Notes: generated by a model not told the origin, from the letters alone. 28,845 bases of DNA from a virus (IMGVR_UViG_3300013372_003692:1-28845), one strand, 5' to 3'. Counted from the stretch's first letter, positions 15,520 through 24,691 are shown. Program-made: numbers and translations.

Positions 15520-16303
15520 TAAAATGAAAGATTCTGAAAAAGAAAATATTATAAATAAATTATATACAATAAATAGAAAGTCTTTTCAGCAAATAGCCGA
15601 CGAATTAAATACATATGCGAATAAAATTCGTAGAGATGCTAAAAAGTTTAATATTCCTATTAGAGATAAGAGCGAAGCACAAAAAAATGCTTTATCAAAC
15701 GGTTCGTGTAAACATCCAACAAAAGGCACAAAAAGAGACTCTGAGACTAAACAAAAAATTGGCACTGGAGTAATGAATAGCTGGGACTCATTAACAGACA
15801 AAGAATTATCTAATAGAAAAAAGAAAGCTAAACAGCAATGGGATAGTATGTCTCAGGACCAGAAGGATTTAATGATTAGCAATGCTAATAAAGCAGTAAG
15901 GCAGACTAGTAAGACAGGATCAAAATTGGAGAAGTTTATTTTAAACCATTTACTAAAGGATGGATACAAAGTAGACTTTCATAAAGAGCAAATTTTATCT
16001 AATACGAAACTACAAATTGATTTATTCATACCGACCTTAAATACCGCTATAGAGATTGATGGGCCATCACATTTTTTACCAGTGTGGGGAGAAGATGTGC
16101 TGAATAGAAATATCAAATACGACAACAAGAAAACAGGACTAATTCTTGGCAAAGGTAGCGTTCTGATTAGAATTAAGCAGACAAGGGACTTTTCTGTTGC
16201 TCGTGCAGCGGTGATTTATTCTGAACTTATTGAAGAATTATCAAAGATAAAATCTAAATTTCCGGATATAAATAATAGGATAATAGAAATAGGAGATAGA
16301 TAA
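15509..16303 (+). CDS. Vsr/EDxHD-like free-standing homing endonuclease
   Basis: A 264-residue predicted site-specific endonuclease. The N-terminus (12-58) is a helix-turn-helix: IINKLYTINRKSFQQIADEL followed by a recognition-like helix. Residues 70-92 (PTKGTKRDSETKQKIGTGVMN) resemble the NUMOD3 DNA-binding module of homing enzymes. The C-terminal nuclease domain has E141 (SKLEKFILNHLL), D171 (LQIDLFIP) and IEIDGPSHFLP (E182, D184, H188), the same layout as the small nuclease next to recA. It sits between the glycan operon and the annealing-protein gene and overlaps its upstream neighbour by 11 bases. Modular DNA-binding plus nuclease parts are the usual sign of a mobile free-standing homing gene; the target site is unknown. 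Confidence 0.72.
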   Translation: MHYDKMKDSEKENIINKLYTINRKSFQQIADELNTYANKIRRDAKKFNIPIRDKSEAQKNALSNGSCKHPTKGTKRDSETKQKIGTGVMNSWDSLTDKELSNRKKKAKQQWDSMSQDQKDLMISNANKAVRQTSKTGSKLEKFILNHLLKDGYKVDFHKEQILSNTKLQIDLFIPTLNTAIEIDGPSHFLPVWGEDVLNRNIKYDNKKTGLILGKGSVLIRIKQTRDFSVARAAVIYSELIEELSKIKSKFPDINNRIIEIGDR

Positions 16304-16304
16304 T

Positions 16305-17048
16305 ATGATGGCTAGACCCAAAAAAGATGTTGGAAACACAGAAACCATTAATGAAACAGTGTCTGTTGAGGTAACTAATAAATCTGTTACTCCTAATGAT
16401 ATAGAGTGGACAGACTACGTATTAAGCTTATTATCCGATGATGAAAAAATAAGTGGAAATCCAACTACAGATGGATTAAGAAGAATTTTTGAAGTAGCAT
16501 TAGATTGTGTTGTAATTGATTCGTTGTCAGAGGTTGTTCAGTCTCCTAGTCCAGATAATGAAAAAAGAGCAACGGTTATTCATAGATTATCTTATGTTTT
16601 AAATGGACCCGTATCGCCTGAGCAAAACTTAAATTACAGGTCTGTGAGTGGCGCAGCAGACGTTTATTGGGGTAATTGCGACAAGATCTATAGAAATCAT
16701 CCTGTGGCTGTGGCTGAAACACGAGCCGAAGGTAGGGCTCTTAGAAGAGCATTAAAATTACGCAAGGTGGTGGCTGCTGAGGAATTGGCCAAAGATATTG
16801 ATGACCATCCTGATGCTAATAGTGTTAATAAAATAAGCAGTAATCAGATTAATTTTATCGATCTAATTAGTAAAAGATTAGATATAAATGTTAATAATAT
16901 GTTAGAAAGTTTTGGCTATACCGAAAAAAATGTTTATAATATAGAGCATAGTGATGCTATTAATATTATTAAATCATTGTCGTCATATCAACAGGATATT
17001 TCCACAATCTCAGAAAATATCAAGGGGTATGACGCTAACTGGAAATAG
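16305..17048 (+). CDS. Putative single-strand annealing / recombination protein
   Basis: A 247-residue protein, probably a phage DNA-annealing protein of the broad Rad52/RecT/Erf type. Evidence: a central domain starting PTTDGLRRIFEVAL (53-66), then strands with RATVIHRLSYVL, a SGAADVYWGNC turn, and the helix AVAETRAEGRALRRALKL (135-152), of the 'AETRAxxRALR' kind common in annealing proteins. After a linker, a C-terminal helical domain (178-228, SSNQINFIDLISKRLDINV) resembles the accessory domain found in the same families. The assignment rests on motif resemblance, not a diagnostic residue. An SD (GGAG) precedes the doubled ATG at 16305/16308. It ends with TAG, and the next gene starts 10 bases later. 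With RecA upstream, it would give the phage two recombination routes. Confidence 0.5.
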   Translation: MMARPKKDVGNTETINETVSVEVTNKSVTPNDIEWTDYVLSLLSDDEKISGNPTTDGLRRIFEVALDCVVIDSLSEVVQSPSPDNEKRATVIHRLSYVLNGPVSPEQNLNYRSVSGAADVYWGNCDKIYRNHPVAVAETRAEGRALRRALKLRKVVAAEELAKDIDDHPDANSVNKISSNQINFIDLISKRLDINVNNMLESFGYTEKNVYNIEHSDAINIIKSLSSYQQDISTISENIKGYDANWK

Positions 17049-17057
17049 GAGTCGATT

Positions 17058-17381
17058 ATGAAAGTCAAATATAAGGTTGGTGATAAATTAGAGTTTGAAT
17101 TAGAGGGTGCTGGCCAAAAAGAAATTTTCAAAGAATTAGCGTTAATTCAAGAAATTTTTGCTGAAGACAAGTGCGGTTTGTGCGGTAGTACCAATCTTAG
17201 ATTTGTTGTTCGTAATGTTGAAGGCAATGACTATTATGAATTGCGTTGTGCTGACTGTGGAGCTATATTAGCATTTGGTCAACATAAAAAAGGTGGTACT
17301 CTGTTTCCCAAGCGTAAAGATGATGATGGAAACTATTTACCAAACAAAGGATGGCACAAGTGGAATAAAGACGCTAAATAA
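17058..17381 (+). CDS. Zinc-ribbon protein
   Basis: A 107-residue protein with an N-terminal strand-helix part (KVGDKLEFELEGAGQKEIFKELALIQEIF resembles a small beta-hairpin plus helix). Its zinc ribbon has C39-x2-C42 and C64-x2-C67 (KCGLCGS... RCADCGA). The conserved-looking tail, HKKGGTLFPKRKDDDGNYLPNKGWHKW, follows. Proteins of this shape often sit directly after annealing or ssDNA-binding genes in phages, which fits the upstream neighbour. A nucleic-acid-binding accessory role is likely, but the function is not established. Strong AGGAG site before the ATG. Confidence 0.65.
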   Translation: MKVKYKVGDKLEFELEGAGQKEIFKELALIQEIFAEDKCGLCGSTNLRFVVRNVEGNDYYELRCADCGAILAFGQHKKGGTLFPKRKDDDGNYLPNKGWHKWNKDAK

Positions 17382-17383
17382 AT

Positions 17384-17836
17384 ATGGTAAATGTTTATTC
17401 TCAAGGTGGTAAAATTGTATTGAGGGATGGCAAAATAGCAACAAGTAATTCATGTTGTTGTGGTACTGCTCCTAATTGCACTGGATTTTGTGAAGGGTGG
17501 AGTGTATTTGATAATTATATATTAACAATAACAAGCACCATGGGAAACTATACTCTTCAAGGAAATGGTGATGTTTGGTATGATCCAGAGTTAGGGATAT
17601 CTGTTTCTCTTGTTTGTACAACATATATACCTTGTGGTGAAGTATTAGAGGTTAGTGTTGGCGCATATGTAGATATATACTTTGGCTTTTATCCAAATCT
17701 GACACTAGCTAGAGCCATATTGGGGCGAGCAAAAGAACCAAATTGTAATACTGGTGGTAATTTAAATAATAAAACATTTAACATCTTTAGCTGTGATGAT
17801 AGTGTTACAGGAACGCTGGAGTTTACTGTTCCTTAA
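17384..17836 (+). CDS. Cysteine-rich unknown protein, possibly virion-associated
   Basis: A 150-residue protein, not recognised. It begins with NVYSQGGKIVLRDGKIATSN, a short beta-hairpin-like start, followed directly by the cysteine cluster SCCCGTAPNCTGFCEG, then beta-rich sequence with further cysteines (VCTTYIPCGE, EPNCNTGG, IFSCDD). There is no transmembrane helix and no normal signal peptide. Cysteine clusters also occur at the end of the large minus-strand tail protein (18445-22302), so a structural or surface role is possible, but this is only compositional similarity. It starts 2 bases after the zinc-ribbon gene, without a clear SD of its own. Confidence 0.5.
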   Translation: MVNVYSQGGKIVLRDGKIATSNSCCCGTAPNCTGFCEGWSVFDNYILTITSTMGNYTLQGNGDVWYDPELGISVSLVCTTYIPCGEVLEVSVGAYVDIYFGFYPNLTLARAILGRAKEPNCNTGGNLNNKTFNIFSCDDSVTGTLEFTVP

Positions 17837-17845
17837 GGAGAATTC

Positions 17846-18439
17846 ATGATAAACGCATATATTGGTACTCATAATAGTAAAATATTATCTGTAGGGGCCG
17901 CAAAATATTTAAGAAAAAATATAGTAGAAGATATAAATATTACATTAATATGTGATGAAAATAAAAAATCAGAATTAGTCGATCCTATTTTTGATAATTA
18001 TATTGAAAGTAATCTTATGCGTAAAGGCATGAGATCTGCTGGTTTTAATATTGCTTTGGGTGTTTCAGATAGGTTAGACAATGCTTTAAATCTTTATATA
18101 GACGATGATTTAAGATTAATGGAAAAAATATCTTTAAATGAAAAATATAGTAGTAATGTTTATGTACCACTTTATTGTAAAATGATATTTATATGGAGAG
18201 GATGCTTTTCAAAAGATCTATCTAATAGGATAATAATGCCAATTATTAAGGTAGAAAATATCTATCAGTGTTATGAAAAATGGGATGAAAAAATCAAAGA
18301 ATTAGCAGTGGCTAATACTTGTGAAAAAATCGATGATATATGGTTGCATATAGACAAAGGCTCTTTGTTACCATGGCCATCAGTAAAAACTGAACTGGTA
18401 AATTATTTAGATAGTTATATTGATGTGGAAAATATATAA
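17846..18439 (+). CDS. GT-A-like glycosyltransferase-related protein
   Basis: A 197-residue protein with features of a small GT-A-fold enzyme: the opening INAYIGTHNSKILSVGAAKYL and NITLICDENK (strand, helix, strand) and then LNLYIDDDLRLM (82-93), where IDDD would be the D-x-D metal site binding the nucleotide sugar. The rest includes PLYCKMIFIWRGCFS and a C-terminal acidic helix. It is shorter than usual (GT-A domains are about 220-250), so it may be minimal or a non-enzymatic relative. It has a strong AAGGAG before its ATG and is the last plus-strand gene. Its stop is 5 bases from the converging minus-strand stop. A link with the glycosyltransferase cluster is plausible. Confidence 0.5.
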   Translation: MINAYIGTHNSKILSVGAAKYLRKNIVEDINITLICDENKKSELVDPIFDNYIESNLMRKGMRSAGFNIALGVSDRLDNALNLYIDDDLRLMEKISLNEKYSSNVYVPLYCKMIFIWRGCFSKDLSNRIIMPIIKVENIYQCYEKWDEKIKELAVANTCEKIDDIWLHIDKGSLLPWPSVKTELVNYLDSYIDVENI

Positions 18440-18444
18440 CTATA

Positions 18445-21400
18445 TTACGGACTGCCGCCGTCTGTGCCACCACCACCACACTCGTCGATCTTTGCGCAAA
18501 AATCTGATTCTGATGTTTCTTCACATTCAGTAAACGGATACAATGTTAAGCAATTACTTTCATTTAGACCAATTAATCCTGGTGCTGTACCCAGAGATGT
18601 AAAACAACTAGATAATCCGCAATCATCGTTTGGGCATTCAGATTCTGATTCTGAAGAGGAAGATTCTGATGAGGAGGATTCTGATGAGCAACAACTGTTA
18701 TCTGATGACGAACCTATATTAGACTCAAGCACGATATATCTCTTATCTTCATAATAAGCATAAACTCTTGAACCTTTACAGATACTGCGCCCCAAATAAT
18801 CATATATAGTAATTTGTACAGATTTAAGGGATGTACCCAAATTTTCTCCATTATCCCCGTAGATTGGATAATCATCATAATATATTTTACTATCTGCTGA
18901 AGGATTTAACAAAATAGCTTTCGCAGATTTATAAGGCGATAATTCTTCTATTAATTGTGCGACAAGAATTCTTTCAGAGGGAGGAGATACCCATACGCCC
19001 CTATCTCTATCCCATCTTAAATCTATTGGGCCAACAGGCCATGTTTTAGGATTAGACAACCAATTTGGCATAAACTTATTTTTTGTTCCGTGTCTTTTAA
19101 ATTTGCCACTCTCTGTGTCTGAAGGAGAGTCTACAGCATTAGGAATAGGTTTACCTTCTGTGTCATAGCCCCATGATTGTAATACAAGTGGTCCTCTTAG
19201 ACCCAAAAAGCCAAAGTCTGTTTCAGCCTGTCTTTTTTCATCTGTTCCAAAAATTTCTTGAATTTTATCTCCGTAAGTAAGAAATAAAATATTAAAACCT
19301 TTTGTTGATGATCCTTTTCTATCGTCCCATTTGCTTAATAAGGCATAGGATGTTATTGGATTTATATACTCTTGATGAATATTTAATTTATTTGTAGTAA
19401 TTGGTGGCATTACTGGTCGTGATCTATGTATTGGTGTTTTATTAGTGACCGAAGATATCGTGTTCTTTGCTGTATATTCTGAAAATCTACTAAGCCTATC
19501 ATGTCTTCCATCAATAGATACTGGACTAAATAAACCATCTATAGAAATTGATCCTATGTTCCAAAAAGCCTCATTAGAAAATGACATATCAACTTCGTTC
19601 TGAGGATATAGTCCAACACTAATTGTTCTTTTAATTGTACCTGATCCTGTTACAGACTCTGTGCCAGTCGAACCAGAAGATTGTGTATATGATTTTAATT
19701 CTTCACAAGTTAATGACTCTACTGCCGTTGCAACAGATTCTGACTGACCTGAGTCTGATGAAGAATTATTTTTAGATACGGTATCGAAAAAGCCACCAAT
19801 TAATAATACTGATGGACTGTTTTTGTTATCTGCTGCTTCATTAGGATCTTTTTTGAAAGGATTTCTTTCATATTTCCTTTTTTCAAAGTCATTTAAAATA
19901 CTATTAATTTCATTTCTAGATTTTTTCCTATTCTCTTTAAATAGTTTAATAGAAGATGATCTATCTTTATTCATCTGTTGTAAAGTTGCAGAAACAGCTT
20001 GTCCATACTGACCAAATTTCGGAATATGTGTTTTAAATGAATATGTTGTCGTTGATCCTTGAGCGCCATAAACAACATTCATGCTATCAAGAATCATAGC
20101 ATAGTTTTGTATAAAATATTGTATATTCCATCCTGGTGGTTCTGCTATAGTAACAGATCCAGAAAATTCCTTATTGACTGGTCTAATTGCTTGCAATGCT
20201 AATGCTTCACCAGCAATATTCATTGCAGAATAACCTCCAAAACTCCATGGATTTAATGATGAATCAACCACAACATCTGTTGATCCAATAGACAGAGATG
20301 AACTACCCCATGGACCATAAACATATATATTACTTTTCATTGGCACGCAAGCCGCTTCTGGTCTAGCAGCAACTGGTGTTAGTTGAAATATGTTTAAAGA
20401 CTGAATAGGATTTATTCCTTGATCTTTGAGTTGATTTAATTTATCTGGAAAAAGGGCCGCAAATGTTCTCAAAGCAGTAGTCAGAATACGCTTACCACCT
20501 GGAAAATTAATAAGAGGAATCATATCAGATTCAACTAGTATTTGTGATTTATTTTTATATCTAATAATTTCTAAAGCACCATTAATTTTTATAAAAATAT
20601 TTGGAGATTCATTTAGACTATTACTATCTAGAGTATGTGAGCTAAACGTAAAATCCACTGGTTGCCGATTGATTGCAGCAGATACTTTATCCTTTGAATT
20701 AAATCTCAAAAAACCATTATATTTACCATCTGTTGTTTCAAAAAATTCTTTATTTTTTAATTGTAAAATATTACCATTTTGTTGAGATGGACTTGGATAT
20801 CCATCACTAGTGGGATAGTCTGATAAAAGATACGGACCACCCTCACCCTGTATAATTTCAGGAGGATTTGCAGGATAAACACAAGGACTATTAATTGGAA
20901 TAAACCATTTTTTACCATAATATTCTTGAACAAAATTAGTAAACCATCTCCAGCATTGGATAAATTTTAATAAATCATCAGTCTGTTGATCTGCGGGTGC
21001 TTGATTAATACCTTTTATTTTAGCAAGATTATCATTGATAGTGTCAGGATCATTAGCATTATTTATAGTTGTAAAAGCAACTAACATTTCATTCATCAAT
21101 GCGTTTATTCCTAATATAGTTTGAATTCTAGCAGATAAACTATTTGGCTTAATAGCTCCATAAAGCAACCAGATTTCTTGTGTTTTTGTTGCTAGTATCT
21201 CCGTCTCGTCAATTGCAAAACTATCTCCTAGTCCTCCTCCTAAAAGAGTATTAATAGCCGATGTATTTATCTTTACTCCTTTAAAAGGAGTTCCTTGCGC
21301 TCTAACAATAGAACCGTCCTCTAAATATCCTAACATCATATCAACATTATTTTTAAATGAAACCTCAGATAAATAATTTACATTATCTCCAATAATAATT

Positions 21401-22302
21401 CTGTTGCTTTTTTCGTATAGTTCAACCTCTCCTTCTTCGCTATTTATTAAAGTTCCAGTACTTTTGGCTTGTTTAATAAGATAAGTTATTGGGGAGCTTG
21501 TAACAGCAACTGATCTATCAACTGTCCAAATTATGATAGTATTGCCTTCTAAAGTTGTGAAAGTATCACAAGCAGCATCTCTAGATGCTTGATCTATTAT
21601 TTCTCCAATAGTCATCGATGAGCTAGATGTTATAGACCATTCTGGCGTAACAGCTATTAACCTACTAAGATCCAAATTCAACTGGTCGGCGCCTGATGTT
21701 GTAAAAATTCTTCCACCAGAATCTATCTGTAATCTTTGTAAAACCTTTAATAAAGATATTCCATTTTGTGAACTACTGGTTCCTGGTCCAGAAGTTCCAA
21801 AACCAGTACAAGATTGAACACGCGGCCAATTTTGACTATCTTCTCCAGGAGGACAAACAGCGCAAGTCACTCCTTCTTGGAAATACGCAAAATTAATAAA
21901 ATTCGGCATCGTTGCTATAGCAGCATCATTGCAGTAGTAGTCTTTCAGTAAAACAGAAACATTATCTAAAATTTTTCTTGGATCAATAATTTTAAATTTA
22001 TATGTATAGCCATTACTAGATTCTGAAACGGATGCACTATTAATTATTCCACCAAATGCAAATGCTGTTGTAGTAGAAAAGAATTTGACTGCTCTGCCAA
22101 CATCTGGTAAAGTAAATCCAACCCCAGCATCTGTGCCACACGGATCAACAACTAATTCTAAATCCAATATTGAACTATTTGAGCCTATACCAATATTAAT
22201 ATTGAAATTTAATAAATAAATTGATCCTGTAAAAACCCTACCTCCACCATTAGCATAGATCATATCAAAAGCAGAGCTAATAGTTTTACAAGTTGTGGTC
22301 AT
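18445..22302 (-). CDS. Large phage tail/tip protein (1285 residues) with Ser/Glu/Cys-rich C-terminus
   Basis: Last gene of the minus-strand virion block. The N-terminal 600 or so residues are beta-rich and resemble tail-hub or tail-tip proteins: VFTGSIYLLNFNINIGIG, YTYKFKIIDPRKIL, LRLQIDSGGRIFTTSG-like turns. A central region (about 730-800) has a long charged stretch with coiled-coil tendency (KDRSSSIKLFKENRKKSRNEI). A C-terminal region has WGYDTEGKPIPNA, GPIDLRWDRDRGVWVSPP and VQITIYDYLGRSICKGSRVY, a pattern I associate with uncharacterised phage tail proteins. The end is low-complexity (SSSESSSSESESE) with many cysteines (SCCSSE, ECPNDDCGLSSCF). I do not recognise an enzymatic domain. It starts 1 base after the previous stop. 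Tail assignment is from length, composition and neighbours. Confidence 0.7.
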   Translation of the reverse strand: MTTTCKTISSAFDMIYANGGGRVFTGSIYLLNFNINIGIGSNSSILDLELVVDPCGTDAGVGFTLPDVGRAVKFFSTTTAFAFGGIINSASVSESSNGYTYKFKIIDPRKILDNVSVLLKDYYCNDAAIATMPNFINFAYFQEGVTCAVCPPGEDSQNWPRVQSCTGFGTSGPGTSSSQNGISLLKVLQRLQIDSGGRIFTTSGADQLNLDLSRLIAVTPEWSITSSSSMTIGEIIDQASRDAACDTFTTLEGNTIIIWTVDRSVAVTSSPITYLIKQAKSTGTLINSEEGEVELYEKSNRIIIGDNVNYLSEVSFKNNVDMMLGYLEDGSIVRAQGTPFKGVKINTSAINTLLGGGLGDSFAIDETEILATKTQEIWLLYGAIKPNSLSARIQTILGINALMNEMLVAFTTINNANDPDTINDNLAKIKGINQAPADQQTDDLLKFIQCWRWFTNFVQEYYGKKWFIPINSPCVYPANPPEIIQGEGGPYLLSDYPTSDGYPSPSQQNGNILQLKNKEFFETTDGKYNGFLRFNSKDKVSAAINRQPVDFTFSSHTLDSNSLNESPNIFIKINGALEIIRYKNKSQILVESDMIPLINFPGGKRILTTALRTFAALFPDKLNQLKDQGINPIQSLNIFQLTPVAARPEAACVPMKSNIYVYGPWGSSSLSIGSTDVVVDSSLNPWSFGGYSAMNIAGEALALQAIRPVNKEFSGSVTIAEPPGWNIQYFIQNYAMILDSMNVVYGAQGSTTTYSFKTHIPKFGQYGQAVSATLQQMNKDRSSSIKLFKENRKKSRNEINSILNDFEKRKYERNPFKKDPNEAADNKNSPSVLLIGGFFDTVSKNNSSSDSGQSESVATAVESLTCEELKSYTQSSGSTGTESVTGSGTIKRTISVGLYPQNEVDMSFSNEAFWNIGSISIDGLFSPVSIDGRHDRLSRFSEYTAKNTISSVTNKTPIHRSRPVMPPITTNKLNIHQEYINPITSYALLSKWDDRKGSSTKGFNILFLTYGDKIQEIFGTDEKRQAETDFGFLGLRGPLVLQSWGYDTEGKPIPNAVDSPSDTESGKFKRHGTKNKFMPNWLSNPKTWPVGPIDLRWDRDRGVWVSPPSERILVAQLIEELSPYKSAKAILLNPSADSKIYYDDYPIYGDNGENLGTSLKSVQITIYDYLGRSICKGSRVYAYYEDKRYIVLESNIGSSSDNSCCSSESSSSESSSSESESECPNDDCGLSSCFTSLGTAPGLIGLNESNCLTLYPFTECEETSESDFCAKIDECGGGGTDGGSP
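18641..18688. repeat. Imperfect GATTCT/GATGAG hexanucleotide run (low-complexity)
   Basis: A run of imperfect six-base units (GATTCT, GAAGAG, GATGAG, GAGGAG). Read on the minus strand it encodes the Ser/Glu-rich part (SSESSSSESSSSESESE) of the tail of the 1285-residue protein. Such runs change length by slippage. Confidence 0.8.
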
Positions 22303-22303
22303 T

Positions 22304-24691
22304 TTAGTTGTCCATAATGAATATTTGGTCTTGATAAGAATTAAAAATAATATCTATAGAATAATCAAGATTATCTTCCACTAATATCCTATATTCATTT
22401 TGATATAAATTATTTTTTAATAATTCCTGCTCATCCCCCATTATTGTATACACACCGGGTAGTAGATTAATAAATAAAGTATTTTTAGCAAAGGTTTTAT
22501 TGTAGTTTTTTGGCCCATATATCGTATGTTTAATTGGTTTATCAATATTGACCAATAATTTAGCAGTATTTGTTTCATCCTCTGTTTGTTTAATTGTTTG
22601 ATATGCTTCTACAGGAGTGGTTATACTAGCTGGTATTTGTCGTGGTTGTGGAAGATATTCATCAATAGTTGTATTTTCACCAGCAGCTCTTACGTAAACC
22701 AAAATATCGCCATACAAGAATTGATCTACTACTAGTTTATTATAGTCTTGTAATATTTTTTTAGATATGGTAAAATGATTATCATAGTTCTTATTTAAAT
22801 TATTATATATAATATTATTTGGAATATTGTTATACTTATCTTTAATTCTAATAATAATATATCCATTTGATAATGCTTTTATGCTAGAACTATCAATAAG
22901 TTTATTATTTGACATAAGAGGTTTTATTGAATTAGACTTATTATCTAGTACATAAAAGTTCACAATATAGTTGTTATCGATAGTTGTACTATCTGGTAAA
23001 AGATACGAGGAATTTCCATCTATTACTATATCTATACCACCTGTGTGTGTCGCATTATCAAGATTATATACATAAATTTCTGATAAATTATTAATTTTAT
23101 TTATTGATCTCAATAAGTTTTTAATATTTAACATATAAGCGGAATCTTCTGGACTGCTATCACAAACAGTTTGACTAGTGGTAACATATTGATTTAAAAC
23201 ATTAAATTTTTCTAAAAAACTAAGAATGGTTACGTAATTCAATTGGTATAAATTTTTATAAACAAGTTTTTTTGTATTAGTGGTTTTAAATTGATAAAAA
23301 TCCTCGTTATTTGTATTGTCTCCAATAGAAACATAAACATTATCCATTCTAGATGATGTTATTTCTCTAAAACTAGAGTTTGTAAATTGAGCATGAACAT
23401 TGTCTTGAAGTATAAAACTTCCTCTAACCAGACTTGCGTTTTCATTATTTATATCTCCAAATTCTGACAATCCTAGAGATAAATCAAACGCTTCATTGGT
23501 TTTTGGATTTGAAATTTGTAAAATACTATTTAGTAAGTTTGGATTAGCGTTTGGATTTAGTCCGGGAGCGATATAAAAATAATAAAACCAATCTTCTGAT
23601 GAATTTCCTAATTTTAGAATTTCAATTTCATTATCTTGAATACTATACTTATCTAACATATTACGTACTATTAAGAATTCATATGGATTATTATCAATTT
23701 TAATTATTATATTATCTTTTAATTTTAATGTTTTAATATACTGCCAAAGAGCAGAATTATTACTAATAAGTTTATATGGTATTAGAATAGTATCATAAAT
23801 TGGTAGCGTTATCGTTGGTGAATATAATTTAGATTTTATATCTTCCGTAATTTTTAAAGAAACAGAGAGAGGATTAATATTTGGTATAATGATATCATCA
23901 ATAACTGTGGTACATCCATACATATTCTCGATGGCTAGTGAGTAGGTTCCTGGCATCAGTAAATTTGTAATTTGATATGAATATCTATTATTTATAGTAT
24001 CCACATTAGTAATATATTTTGTTTCAAACGCATCTAAAAAATATATAAGACCCTGATCATCAACATTTGTGAATAATAAACTAAATGGACCATATCCAGT
24101 TATATCAAATTTTAAAGTACCATAACCATCAAATACAGTTGGTGGTATAGAAAATTGATCTAGATATTTGGTTTCTATATTAACTATTGAAAAAGATGGC
24201 CCTGATACCGAGCATCCATTGTTATCGACAACAGATACTGAATAAGAACCAGCAGATAAATTACGAATTGTTACTGATGGTTCTGAGGAAACAAGAGTTT
24301 GCTCTTTAATATCATAAATATATGGTGGGGAGCCGCCAGAAACTTCTATATAAATATTAGCGTCATTATTGCATGAATATTCTTTATGTTGGACCCCAGT
24401 AATTTTTAATTCTGGAGGAGATTCAATATTAAAGGTGTATGGCCCAAGAATAGAATTATCTATTAAACTACGAATAATAAATTCATAATTTCCATTTTTT
24501 AAGTTAGATATCAATCTATTATCGGTAGAAATTATGGTATCATCATCAATATCGCCACTCCACTCTATTATATTATTAAAAAAACTAGTATTCTCTGCTT
24601 GTGTAATTAATATAATTTGAGTTATTTCTATAAAACCATTGCGTTGGTTTTTACATAAATTATCAACTTTCCTATAGTTTATTGTAGCCAT
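22304..24691 (-). CDS. Virion-module protein with three SprB-like repeats
   Basis: A 795-residue protein in the structural block. The N-terminal 270 residues hold three tandem SprB-like (PF13573-type) repeats. The second, about 107-170, is clear: C107...IYIEVSGGSPPYIYDI...IRNLSAGSYSVSVVDNNGC160. The first (13-92) is looser (C13 with NGFIEITQ and ISNLKNGNYEFIIRS). The third (185-270) is degenerate (GTLKFDITGYGPFSLLF, NLLMPGTYSLAIENMYGC260). SprB repeats are best known from Bacteroidetes gliding adhesins and act as beta-sandwich units in surface binding. Residues 270-795 are beta-rich and unassigned; the sequence around 720-760 (YGPKNYNKTF, NLLPGVYTI) looks like one more similar unit. A tail-surface or fibre-associated role is inferred. 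The gene ends 1 base before the next start. Confidence 0.6.
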   Translation of the reverse strand: MATINYRKVDNLCKNQRNGFIEITQIILITQAENTSFFNNIIEWSGDIDDDTIISTDNRLISNLKNGNYEFIIRSLIDNSILGPYTFNIESPPELKITGVQHKEYSCNNDANIYIEVSGGSPPYIYDIKEQTLVSSEPSVTIRNLSAGSYSVSVVDNNGCSVSGPSFSIVNIETKYLDQFSIPPTVFDGYGTLKFDITGYGPFSLLFTNVDDQGLIYFLDAFETKYITNVDTINNRYSYQITNLLMPGTYSLAIENMYGCTTVIDDIIIPNINPLSVSLKITEDIKSKLYSPTITLPIYDTILIPYKLISNNSALWQYIKTLKLKDNIIIKIDNNPYEFLIVRNMLDKYSIQDNEIEILKLGNSSEDWFYYFYIAPGLNPNANPNLLNSILQISNPKTNEAFDLSLGLSEFGDINNENASLVRGSFILQDNVHAQFTNSSFREITSSRMDNVYVSIGDNTNNEDFYQFKTTNTKKLVYKNLYQLNYVTILSFLEKFNVLNQYVTTSQTVCDSSPEDSAYMLNIKNLLRSINKINNLSEIYVYNLDNATHTGGIDIVIDGNSSYLLPDSTTIDNNYIVNFYVLDNKSNSIKPLMSNNKLIDSSSIKALSNGYIIIRIKDKYNNIPNNIIYNNLNKNYDNHFTISKKILQDYNKLVVDQFLYGDILVYVRAAGENTTIDEYLPQPRQIPASITTPVEAYQTIKQTEDETNTAKLLVNIDKPIKHTIYGPKNYNKTFAKNTLFINLLPGVYTIMGDEQELLKNNLYQNEYRILVEDNLDYSIDIIFNSYQDQIFIMDN

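Noticed and set aside
18448-18475. Possible terminator hairpin at the convergent junction
   Set aside because: Only a five-pair stem with a G-U pair and no T-run; it lies in the coding end of the large tail protein.
18464-18754. Plus-strand acidic Asp/Glu/Ser-rich frame of 96 residues
   Set aside because: It is the antisense reading of the Ser/Glu-rich tail of the minus-strand tail gene; no start signals.
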